Positions 46,410 to 56,890 of a DNA stretch of 64,000 bases are shown piece by piece. Source of the stretch: Amblyomma americanum (taxonomy: Eukaryota > Arthropoda > Arachnida > Ixodida > Ixodidae); the NCBI RefSeq assembly GCF_052857255.1, contig NC_135505.1:55044792-55108791 (forward strand), read 5' to 3'. Numbering within the stretch: the stretch's first letter is position 1; each line of letters begins with the position of its first letter. Made by a program: the position numbers and the translations under genes. The notes beneath the pieces were generated by a model that made no database searches, was not told the origin of the DNA, and saw only the letters and a list, made by a program, of their open reading frames with translations.

Positions 46410-47250
46410 CGAAAGATTTGTTGTTAGGTAAACGCTCATGTACTTATATGGAATGGCCCGGCTCAATAAATTGTTTTTAAAATAGTAACTTAAGATCGAA
46501 TTGGATTATTGTTGAGGAAAAGACGTTATTTTTCCCTTGGAAACGTTTAGGGCCATTAGCCATGGTTTATAGCATTTATTATTAATATCCAAGACATTTT
46601 GCAGTGATATGTGGTCTTTAGTCCTCTCCATAAACCTGTAAATGATGCAATCATCAGCAAATATTGGCATGCAGGATGAAATGTTGTTCGCCAAATCATT
46701 AATCTAAATAAAAAGAGTAAGGAACAAAGGACGCTCCCTTGCGGCACATCTGGGGTAACATCAGAAAGTGGAGATGAGCGATTATTCAAAACTGTGAGCT
46801 GCAGCGGTTTCGAAAAAACTGAGGAGCAGTCACAAATTTAAAGAGTGTAAATGGGCGTAGGAAAGTTAGATATTAGGCGAAATTAAGTTACTCGAGCAAA
46901 TGTTTTTTTGCGAAATGAAGAATATCGCAATTAGTTTGCAAGTTGCAATTCATGTTGAAATGAATGTGATTAGTCAATTCGAAAAATTCTGACTCACATA
47001 AACACCCTTTACTGAATCCATGTAGGTTAGAGAAAAACAAATTAGTGGATTACTCAAGGTGACCGCAAATAGAGGCGCAATAACGTTTACTGCAACTTTT
47101 TTAAACTGGCGCCATTCCTTGGTATCGTGTAATCACTGGAAAGCATACCTGGTAATAATGACTGGTGAAAATATGAGGATGGTACTAGGCGTAGAAATGG
47201 TATTATTTAGTATTTGGGAATTAAGGTGAATCGGGGCTATGTCTGGGTGT
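46410..47250 (-). pseudogene. LINE reverse transcriptase remnant at right end of duplication copy B
   Basis: On the minus strand: F-H-Q-S-L-L-P-G-M-L-S-S-D near 47160, H-G-F-S-K-G-C-L-C-E-S-E near 47015, C-D-I-L-H-F-A-K near 46925, D-V-P-Q-G-S-V-L near 46745 and the catalytic A-D-D-C-I-I-Y-R near 46650. These follow the CR1-like RT motif order. Stops and shifts interrupt it. Sequence up to 46889 pairs with copy A; the part from 46890 to about 47250 is absent from copy A. Confidence 0.8.
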
Positions 47251-48337
47251 CTCCCCAGATTCATTAGTGCCTACCTAGGTGCATGATGGCAATGCGTAGT
47301 TCTAGCGCCTTATAATTTTCGGCTGTTGTTTTCCTTATCATCCTTGCGACAAGTTGTGGCGTCTCATTTTTTCTCTTGTTAATTCCCGAAGGAATATGAG
47401 CGCTTCGCCTGCCGAATGGTGTAAATAATGAACCAATGGGAAACGCAAAAAGAGCCATGCAGATATGATCGAAGACCCATATTATTCTTATTCGTCTATC
47501 TCGCCACAGCCAGCGTTCGTAGCAGTTAAATGCATACTGAAGCAAACTTAAAAAAGAGAACAATAAAATTAACCTTCAATTACCATTATGTCGGCATATA
47601 GTCGTCACTGCGTACTTTTCGGTAGATGTTTTTTATTTCGACGCTCGTGGAAGCGCTATAGCCTCCGTGTGAAACGCGGAGTGCAGAGTGAAGCTAGCTG
47701 ACGACGGTTTGATTGTTTGCTTTTTCATGAGCCTTCGCATAGCTGTGTAACGAAATCTCGTTCTTCTGACTAGAGCATACGCTGTACCAGCCACAATACG
47801 ACTCTGAGTATGAAGGTTTGAATTAATGACAAAAAAAAACAACGACAATATGGCTGCAAGCTCTCAGCGCAAAGCAAAGACCACCAACTGAAGGCGGGAG
47901 GCGTGCCCGGGCGGTCGGTGCCCCCCCCCCCCCCCCCAGAACCATATTAATCTTTACTCTCGCATGCTGAACATACAATGACATCAGCAGCAACAGGCGT
48001 TAAGGACATAGTTTCAGACATGGAGCCTTGTCATGAAGGAATTTATTACTCCTCAATCAAAGCGTCATTAGATCGTTCATTGCTTCATATTGTCTGTTAT
48101 GATTCCTTAGTGCATACGTAACATGAACTGCAGCTTCGGGCTGTTCAGTTCTTTAACCGCTTTCCGTGCGCACACGCGAACGCGAGCGCACGAGTAATCT
48201 TTTTTTGCACCAGACTATGACGAAATAAGCGCTGCGCGGATTATAAGAACGCGAATGCCCCGAACACTCTGCTTCATTTAACTAAACGTTACAGTGAGAT
48301 AAGTTTTATCTAATAATACTCACCAACCATATCTAAG
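47251..48337. other. Unassigned sequence with a 17-base C run
   Basis: No gene is recognised. A homopolymer of 17 C lies at 47921-47937. Such a run can also be a sequencing or assembly weak point. Confidence 0.6.
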
Positions 48338-48341
48338 TGAC
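48338..48341. repeat. Target-site duplication of gypsy element 2 (left)
   Basis: TGAC directly before the LTR, repeated at 55452-55455 directly after the other LTR. Confidence 0.9.
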
Positions 48342-49158
48342 TGTGATGACCCCCATAATGCGCAGGTCCACACGGGACGGAGAGGCAAAGAGACACCGTA
48401 TGGCTCAGTTTAAACAAACAGATATATTCAATAATTATACATGATTAAGATTCAGAGGCTGGGGCGTCCGAGCTTACGTGCCGACGACTTCATGGGGGCG
48501 ATGGAGTGGCTCCGGAGTTGGGCTCGAGCGGTTGCTGGCAGAAGCTGCACGCCGTCAGGTTTCGGCGCTGAAGGCCCTCTTGGCGAACGATGTCGTCCTG
48601 AGCGTCCTGTTCCGTACTGCTTGTCGAATTTATATCCTCTTCTCCACACTCCCTAGGGTGAGGACGCCCACGCCGGAGGGGAAGGAGGGGGGGCTAGGGC
48701 TTTCACTTGGGCGCACAAACATACCACCGCACCCCTCACGTGTTGAGTCCGAGGGAAAGAAGGTTGTCTTCGAGGTAGCGCATAGCGTCGGCTGTGGTAA
48801 GGCGCGCTCTGGCCCGCTGACAGTTCCCGCGGGTCACCGGCCTCCATTCTCCATCCATCAACTGACACTCGCTCCTCAAGGTAAGGCGCGCTCTGGCCCG
48901 CTGACAGTTCCCTTGTCCTGGAATGTGCTCGGGAGGGCCGCCCCTGGAACCGCCACGCCAATTGGGGAGGATAAAGCCCGTTTCCCCGCGGCGGCGGCGG
49001 CGGGTCCGGTTGGGTCCGGTTGGGCTTAAACCCCTTCGTTCTGGTCGTCACTCTCAACGAGCATGGCTGGGTAATTGATGAAGCCGCTGTCATCTGGGTC
49101 TCCGTCTACGCCGCGCCGTCGAACGCGGCACCTCGTAGCACACACAAGGAATGTCACA
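48342..49158 (-). repeat. 3' LTR of gypsy element 2
   Basis: 817 bp. Both ends match the LTR of element 1, but the middle is different and shorter. It contains a 33-bp repeat, GGTAAGGCGCGCTCTGGCCC and onward, at 48796 and 48880 (84-bp offset). Confidence 0.93.
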
Positions 49159-49652
49159 CTCGCTCACCCTCCACAAGAATGTTCTCCGAACATTTGAGTC
49201 CACGCAGCTCCCCTTGTCTTTCTGAATCGCCTCGCACAGTGCGTCCGACAAAACACTTTTCGCTGCACTCAACACCACTGCACAACACCATATGCCTCCG
49301 CTGTCATAACTGGCGTCTCCAGGGACAGCACTGATCTTCTTTTACAGATAAACATGAAACTCAGCACCCAAGCCTCTCCTTTCTAGTCCAAACTGGACGA
49401 AATAAATTTACCACAGTTACAAAGGAGCTCCCACTTCTAGCACGATCACGGCACAGACCAAAAATATAGATAACGAAAGGAAGTAGGGCAGGTTCTGCAT
49501 GTGCTCCGCAAGCTCTCCTGTGAAGGTGTTACTTAATGACAGAAAGGTTTAACTACCAACTCCAATAACTTAACACATAAGCACATAGCAATGTTATGAG
49601 CTGTGGCATTACACAATTCTAACCAGTTCACAACTCCGCTCTGTTTACGCAA
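49159..49652 (-). other. Polypurine-like tract and 3' untranslated region of gypsy element 2
   Basis: Matches 17576-18069 of element 1 almost base for base. GGAGGGTGAGCGAG on the minus strand abuts the LTR. Confidence 0.8.
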
Positions 49653-52600
49653 TTAGTCCGACTTAGCTTTCCGATTTCGCAGCGGATATCGGCCTTCATG
49701 AGTCATACTAAGTAAGTCTGTGCCCCTTTGTCTGCTTTGGGACTCGCGAGGGCTCGTGGCAGGAGCCTCTCCTGGCGTTATCTGCGCGGCAACCTCGCGC
49801 GCTTCTTCTTCTAGCAATGCATGAAGTAAATCCGGTGGCATTCCGGCCGTCACCTCGGGCGCCTGCCGAACAAATGCAGGAGAGGGCGTTTCTTGCGAAC
49901 TATCTGCGCGCTCCGCTTCACTTCTGTCCCCATCAAAATCCGCGCTTTCCCTTTCCTCATTTCGTGAATACTGAACCGGTGCCGACTTGAGGCGATTTGC
50001 GTGTATCCTTATCAAGCGCCGGTTCACGTCTCGGACTCTGAAGTTTACCGGAGAAAGCTTCTCGACAACCTCGCACGGTCCTCTCCACTTCGTCTGGAAC
50101 TTACGAGCTAGCCCAATCTGCCTTTGGCAGTTTTCAATGTACATGCTGTCCCCCACATCAAACGGCGCGTCTCTAACACTGCGATCGTGCACCTCCTTCC
50201 TGCGCTTCGCCGCTTTCTTTAAGGCCTCCTTTGCGATGTCCCTCGCCACTTGCAAGCGCGATTCTAGCTCAACCTTATAGTCGTCCAGTGAAGCGTATGG
50301 GACACGACGGGGGCCCTCTGGCACTTCACTAGGCTGGTCCGGGTCTCGGCCGTAGAGAAGAAAGAATGGCGATTCGCCCGTGCTCTCGTGTGCTGCGGAA
50401 TTGTAGGCAAACATTGCATACGGGAGCCACAAGTCCCAGTCCCGCTGGTCGCGCGAAACAAAATGCGACAGGAACCCGGCCACGGTTTGGTTCAGTCGCT
50501 CCACCGCGCCGTTGCAAGCCGGATGGTACGGTGTTGTCTGCTTCTTAGCGATCTTAAGCAGCTCGCAAACTCTCCTCATTAGCTGCGACACGAAGTTCGT
50601 TCCCCGATCTGTCAAGGGTTGCCTCGGGGGTCCATGCCGGAGCACGATCTGTTCGACAAATGCTCTTGCAACCGTGTCTGCCTTCTGATCTGGGAGTGCT
50701 ACCGCTTCCGCGTATTTTGAAAGGTGGTCGACAAATACTAAAATGTACTTGTTTCCGGAAGTGGTCGTGGGCAATGGGCCCATTATGTCCATACCTGTCC
50801 GCTCGAAGGGAGCCGAAACCTCAGGGAACGGCTGAATTGGAGCTGGTCTTCGTCCCTTGGGTGTTTTTCTTTCGAGACAGGAATGACACTTCGCACAGTA
50901 GTCTCTAACATCCTGTCGCATGCCACTCCAAAAGTACAAACGCTCCACACGCCTGCGTGTCTTCGCGACGCCAAAATGACCGGCGCATGGCGCATCGTGA
51001 AACGCGCGAAGAACCCTTTCTGTCCACGACCGAGGAATGACGACTCTCTCCCAAGCGGTTTTCTCTGGTCTCCCTTTCCTGGTTGGCCTCGTGCGCCGAC
51101 ACAGGGTGCCGTCTTTGCCAATGAAATAACCTAGCTGTTCGGGGTGAGACGGTGCGCCCTCTAAGCTTTCGATTATTCGCTTCAGGTCAGGATCATTGCA
51201 CTGCTCTGTGCGTAATTCGGCGGGGTCGACTACGGGGACAAACTCATCTATAGCTGCCACGGCAGCTGTGCGGCTGAGTGCATCAGCATTCAGATGTGTC
51301 TTTCCTGACTTGTGCTCAACTTCAAAGCAGTATTCATGCAGGTGTAGATTCCATCTAGCGAGTCGCGAGCTAGGGTCCCTGACACTCATCACCCATTTCA
51401 GAGGATGGCAGTCTGTGACTAGCTTGAATTTGCGGCCGTAAAGGTAGCATCTGAAGTGCTTTACTGCCCAGACAACGGCGAGGCACTCCCTTTCCGTAGC
51501 TCCGTACTTTTGCTCTGTGGGGCTCAGCTGTCGGCTAGCAAAAGCAACTGGATGTTCTTTGCCCTCGATAACCTGAGATAGCACGGCACCAACTGCGAAC
51601 TTTGACGCATCTGTGGCCATAACGAAGGGCAAATTAAAATCCGGGTGGCGCAACAGCGGTGCACTCATTAGCTTCCTTTTCAGGGCCCCAAAAGCATTCT
51701 CCGCGTTTTCGTCCCAGCGAAAGGCGACATTTTTGGCTGTTAAGGCGGTGAGCGGCTTAGCGAGCTTGGCGAACTCCTCTATGTGCCTTCGGTAGTAACC
51801 GATCAGGCCGAGAAACTGCCGGACCTGGCGGACGCTAGTCGGGGATGGAAAATCCGAGACACACTTTAGTTTCTCAGGGTCCGGTCGCACGCCGTCAGCT
51901 GAAACAACGTGCCCGAGGTATTTCACCTCGTTTTTGAGGAATTGGCACTTAGAGGTCTTCAGCTTGAGACCCGCTCCTCTTAGTCGCACCAAAACCTGCT
52001 CAATATCGCGCAAATGGTTCTCAAAACTGTCACTGTATATGATAATGTCATCCATATACACGAAGCACAGCCTCCCCAGAAGACCTGCCAGGATAACATC
52101 AGCGGTTCTCTGCCAGACAGCAGGGCTGTTGGCCAGACTCATCGGCATTCTTTTCCATTCATAGTGCCCTGAGGGCGTGTTGAATGCCGTTTTCTCGGCA
52201 TCTGCCGGATCCATTGCTACCTGCCAGAATCCCGCCGCCATGTCCACTACCGTGAAGTACCTGGCAGAGCCCAGCTGAGAAAGCGTCTCCTGTATATTGG
52301 GGATGGGGTATGGATCGATGCGAGTTACGGCATTTAGTTTGCGGTAGTCCACTACCAATCGATACGAGCCATCTGGCTTTTCCACCAATAGTGCTGGTGC
52401 TCCCCAGGGTGACTTTGAGTGTTCGACAATGCCGCGATCAATCAGTTCCTGCACCTGCCGCTCCATCTCCTCACGTTGGGAGTAAGGAATCCTGTACGCA
52501 CGCTGGTAAACGGGCGATGAAGTGCCGGTTTCTACCCTGTGCTTTATAACGCCACAGCAGCCCAAATCCAGGTTGGACGCGGCGAATACCTCCGAGTAGT

Positions 52601-52847
52601 CGTTCAGCAAACCAGCCAGAGCCTCCCTTTCCCTGGATTTTACGTGAGAAAGATCGAACGACACCTTTGGAGCAGCCGAAGGACTAGCATGCTCTACAGT
52701 TGCGAGTACCGTGTCGGTGGGCTCACGTTTCTCTATCGCAGAGGTGAAGAAAGCCAATGTTTTGTTCTTGGGAAGGTTCAGTGGCTGCTGGCTACAGTTA
52801 CCCGCCCGTAGGGGCACTCTGTGGGCGTCATTACTGTCACGAGGCAC
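49653..52847 (-). pseudogene. pol: Gypsy Pol, downstream part after a frameshift
   Basis: The 1064-residue frame covers RT (with Y-M-D-D), RNase H and integrase with their acidic residues intact. It is cut from the protease part by a one-base deletion near 52831-52834 (GTCATTACTG where element 1 has GTCATTAACTG). The remainder aligns to element 1 with scattered substitutions. The enzyme domains would not be produced from Gag-Pol. Confidence 0.93.
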
Positions 52848-53488
52848 GCGGCTGCCTTCAGGCCATTGCTGAGAGAGTCGACCGGCTCAAGCACTCCCAC
52901 GGCGCCGCTCTCTACATCTGAAGGCACAAACGCGTACAAAATGTGCTCCGACCAAGGAAGGACGACCGCCTCCTCGACCAGCCTGACGGCAACCCGCGAA
53001 TATACCTTCTCCAATGATCCCACTGTTTGACGGGTGTCAATATCGGTAATGCAAATCTCAGCCCCTCTCCTGTTCAAAAACGGAACTTTTGAGCCGCCCG
53101 CATTAACCTCTTCCTCAGAGAATGAGACTACTACCTTCCCTTTTCTCAAAAAATCCTGCCCTAATATACCTGACACTCCGTTTGGCAGAGACACCGTGTC
53201 CGGGCATACGTAGCAGGGGTGCTCCAATGCAATTCCGCCGAGAGAGAAGTGTAACCGGTAGAGTCCACTTATGCCAATAGGATCCCCCGTCATGCCTACA
53301 AATTTGGTTGCCATACCACCAGACGCTTCCAACACCTCGCGGTCCCCCTTCCTTCGAAGCGTGTTAAAACTGCTCTCCTTAAGCAATGTCACCTTTGACC
53401 CCGTATCTATCAACAATTCCATACAACAACCATTTAACTTGCAACGCACAACAGGGCATGCCTCGTCGGCCACACAAACTACCACCAC
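52778..53488 (-). pseudogene. Gypsy Pol, protease part before the frameshift
   Basis: The 236-residue frame includes the retropepsin D-T-G near residue 28 and ends shortly after the single-base deletion. It overlaps the downstream frame by 70 bases. It corresponds to the first 219 or so residues of the element 1 Pol. Confidence 0.92.
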
Positions 53489-53505
53489 CTCATCATCTAC
53501 TGCTC

Positions 53506-53548
53506 CCTCCCCACGCTCCTCAGGCCGGGGAGGACTAACTAGTTTTTT
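53506..53548 (-). promoter_or_regulatory. -1 frameshift signal of gypsy element 2, retained
   Basis: The A AAA AAC heptamer (53548-53542) and the CCTCCCC/GGGGAGG stem (53533-53527 with 53512-53506) are unchanged from element 1. The loop has one substitution. Conservation in a dead copy reflects ancestry, because the gag frame stops upstream here. Confidence 0.85.
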
Positions 53549-53664
53549 GTCTCGGTATCTGGAGCCCCGCTGTAGGCTTGCTTAGGGCGTGTCTCGCCTG
53601 CTTCTCTTTGTGGCTTCCCACGGCGCACGTTTTGGCAGAACCTGGCGATGTGTCCGCGACCCTG

Positions 53665-54480
53665 TCAAGCGAAGCATACGATTTCTTCAAAATCTCGCAT
53701 ACCGCGCCTGTAGCTTTGTGGCGGTCTCCGGTTTCCAGCGAATGGGCGCTGTTGAGCGCGCGCTTCAACCTGGCATTCTACCTGCTGAGATAGCAGCTGT
53801 TCTAAGCGATCTAACCGCTCTGTCAAGAGAGCAACCTCAGGGTTGAGCACCGCTCTCTCTATGACGCGTACTCTCGCTGCGGCTGTCGTTAACGCCTCAT
53901 TTTGTTCCTCATCCAATGCGGCCTCCACGGCTTGGTCGAAATTGCTCGGCTTGCGCGAGAGCACGAACCGGCGCACGGGGTCTTGCAGACCAGCCACGAA
54001 CAAAGCGGTCATTTCCTCTTTAAGTATATCCTCCGCGTATTTCTTTTTTAGCTGGTCTCCTTCCTCCTCCCTGCTTAACGTATCGCGCGCTAAGCGCTGA
54101 AGCCGTGACGCAAACGTTCGCACGTCCTCCCCTACCATCTGTCCGGCGTCACGGAACCTCTGTACCCGCACGTGACGTGGTTCAGTGTCGAAATGCTCAA
54201 ACGCGAGCTTCTTAAATTCCGCAAATGATTTTGTGGATTTTACCTTTTCGTCTCGCCATGCAAAATCATGAGCAGCTCCTGCCATCTTACACCTCGCCAT
54301 TCCCAACATTTGAGCATCGGACCATCCCCCCATTTTCCCAATCTCTTCTAGCATGAAAAAAAAATCGCAGATTGGAACCCCTGTCTTATCTCCTGTAAAC
54401 GTCGGAATGACGCTTCCTAATGCCAGCATGCTTGCTCCGAGTGACGGCTGTGGAGTGGGAGCTCCCTCAGATAAAGACTT
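53665..54480 (-). pseudogene. gag: Gypsy Gag, start codon lost and stop in zinc knuckle
   Basis: The open frame of 254 residues starts at an internal ATG (54429) that equals residue 18 of element 1 Gag. Upstream, the element 1 ATG context is replaced by an AAAGTCTTTATC stretch without ATG. The frame ends at TGA (53667-53665), which replaces the second cysteine codon of the zinc knuckle (C-F-A-stop). Gag cannot reach the frameshift site. Confidence 0.92.
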
Positions 54481-54617
54481 TTTTTTTTCAAGCCCTCCGG
54501 TGCCTCAAGCCTCTCAAATGGGGGTAAAAGTCCCACAATCAGTTCCATGATTCCCTTTTGATTACAATTTTGAAGTCATGAATGTCACAGCATTTAGAGG
54601 ACATTTGCTTTTCAGAC

Positions 54618-54633
54618 CCCACTTCTGACACCA
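54618..54633 (-). promoter_or_regulatory. Primer-binding site of gypsy element 2
   Basis: Same 16 bases as element 1 (TGGTGTCAGAAGTGGG on the minus strand), one base from the LTR. Confidence 0.85.
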
Positions 54634-54634
54634 G

Positions 54635-55451
54635 TTTGATGACCCCCATAATGCGCAGGTCCACACGGGACGGAGAGGCAAAGAGACACCGTATGGCTCA
54701 GTTTAAACAAACAGATATATTCAATAATTATACATGATTAAGATTCAGAGGCTGGGGCGTCCGAGCTTACGTGCCGACGACTTCATGGGGGTGATGGAGT
54801 GGCTCCGGAGTTGGGCTCGAGCGGTTGCTGGCAGAAGCTGCACGCCATCGGGTTACGGCGCTGAAGGCCCTCTTGGCGAACGATGTCGTCCTGAGCGTCC
54901 TGTTCCGTACTGCTTGTCGAATTTATATCCTCTTCTGCACACTCCCTAGGGTGAGGACGCCCACTCCGGAGGGGAAGGATGGGGGGCTAGGGCTTTCACT
55001 TGGGCGCACAAACATACCACCGCACCCCTCACGTGTTGAGTCCGAGGGAAAGAAGGTTGTCTTCGAGGTAGCGCATAGCGTCGGCTGTGGTAAGGCGCGC
55101 TTTGGCCCGCTGACAGTTCCCGCGGGTCACCGGCCTCCATTCTCCATCCACCAACTGACACTCGCTCCTCAAGGTAAGGCGCGCTCTGGCCCGCTGACAG
55201 TTCCCTTGTCCTGGAATGTGCTCGGGAGGGCCGCCCCTGGAACCGCCACGCCAATTGGGGAGGATAAAGCCCGTTTCCCCGCGGCGGCGGCGGCGGGTCC
55301 GGTTGGGTCCGGTTGGGCTTAAACCCCTTCGTTCTGGTCGTCACTCTCAACGAGCATGGCTGGGTAATTGATGATGCCGCTGTCATCTGGGTCTCCGTCT
55401 ACGCCGCGCCGTCGAACGCGGAACCTCGTAGCACACACAAGGAATGTCACA
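54635..55451 (-). repeat. 5' LTR of gypsy element 2
   Basis: 817 bp. Its terminal TGTGA is mutated to TTTGA on the plus strand; the other end, GGAATGTCACA, is intact. It differs from 48342-49158 at about a dozen positions by eye. Confidence 0.93.
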
Positions 55452-55455
55452 TGAC
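55452..55455. repeat. Target-site duplication of gypsy element 2 (right)
   Basis: TGAC, matching 48338-48341. Confidence 0.9.
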
Positions 55456-56827
55456 GAAACTTACGTTCTTCTAATGTACTTCATTCTTTCAACAGAGCTA
55501 TCTTTATTTCTCGGCAGGTAAAAACAAGGGAGAAAGGACAAAAATATGTGTGCTGGCTTACAACGCATGAATCATTTCTCAAATGACGACATCAAAGTTG
55601 GGCGGTATTGAAATTTATTTAATTTTCTGTCGTTCCGAGCATGCGCGGATTCGCGATATTGGTTTTATTTTTGGCACTTTCTCTGTACGAAAAAAGCGGC
55701 GACCACCGAACGCCACCTCTATTGAAACCAAAGGTGCTCCCCATTGTTTGAGTTTACTTGAGAAGACAAAGGAGCAGTGCAAGGGTTCAGGTAAACAAAT
55801 ATTCCCACCGTGGCCGCGCTTGTAGCATAATCTTCTGTACGTTCTGCGAAAACTGTAGTGGCTTTCAATGATGCGTAAGCTTGCCATGACGGCTGCGCTT
55901 GCAATGCTAACTCTGCTTTCTCCTCGCGAATGCCCGCAAAAACATACCTAGCGCGCTGCAAAAGAGAACTAATAGTAGGAAGTACACCGCATCTTTCCGC
56001 TATCAATGCCTCCCCCTACACCCTTTGCCAAAAGATTTTGAGCATTCGCAACGGCATTCAAGTTTCCATATTGCTTGTTATCGTGCAGTGCACTGTTCTA
56101 GTACCTTCTCCGCTCTTCCTCCTAAGGCCGTGTTTTGTCGTAAGCTGTAGCCAAACTGCCTCCTCTGCACAGCAAAGGCCTTGACTCCAACAAATCATGT
56201 GACGGGCTACCTTTACTTCTCCCTGCAGACTTTACAGCCTACTCCACCTTACTCTCCGCGCCCTCTCCTATTTTACCTATCTTTCCAGGTAAACCCTTTT
56301 CTCCACGGTGTGTGGCAACGAGATGCGATTCCTCCAGCACTCCTTACTCTGTGTTTACTCTATCGAAGTATCCAAAGAGCTAAATTGGGAAAAATTAAGA
56401 ATGAATTTTTCTGCTAATCTTCAATTAGCTGCTGGCATTGTCCTGCTAAGTAAATGAGGGGCCAAACTGCGAAGCGTAATAGCGTATGTTGGCAGGAAAA
56501 GTAAAGCGGTGGGTCCGCAATAAGAACGTTTAGCTCAGATATATATTCAACAGCATAAAGGTCGAATCGCTCAGGCAGGACAGTCGATCTGCAAGTTCAT
56601 GTTGCTGTTGCCTCAGAAGGGCCTGCAAGTGAACCTTTCGCTCCGACACCGCCATCTACCTTAACAACTCGGTCTGGAGATGTCTGCTACACTACCGGGC
56701 TAATAAATAATGTGTAGACGATTAAACAATGTTCAAAACTTTCGGAGGGATCCAAGAGTTCAGCATAGTTGGCGAGCAACTGGAAAGCGTAATTGTGTAC
56801 ATCGACCTTGTGCAGGTAGAGAGCATG
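55456..56827. other. Unassigned sequence
   Basis: No gene, RNA or repeat recognised. Frames on the two strands mirror one another and lack motifs. Confidence 0.5.
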
Positions 56828-56890
56828 GCTGGCAGGCAAGCAGGCAGGCAGGCAGAGTGGCAGGCAGGCTGGCAGGCTGGCAGGCAAGCC
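56828..56890. repeat. GGCA-type minisatellite
   Basis: Tandem GGCAGGCA / GGCTGGCAG units over about 60 bp with a few interruptions. The proline/leucine/alanine-rich and glutamine/alanine-rich frames across it are by-products. Confidence 0.9.

Larger units (their letters stand above)
48342..55451 (-). mobile_element. Defective Ty3/gypsy retrotransposon, element 2 (short-LTR form)
   Basis: Same family and layout as element 1 on the minus strand: LTR 55451-54635, tRNA-Leu primer site 54633-54618, gag, frameshift site, pol, polypurine-like tract, LTR 49158-48342. The internal region is very similar to element 1. Defects: loss of the gag ATG, a nonsense codon in the zinc knuckle and a one-base deletion in pol. 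About a dozen differences between its two LTRs by eye, so it is older than element 1. Confidence 0.95.
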
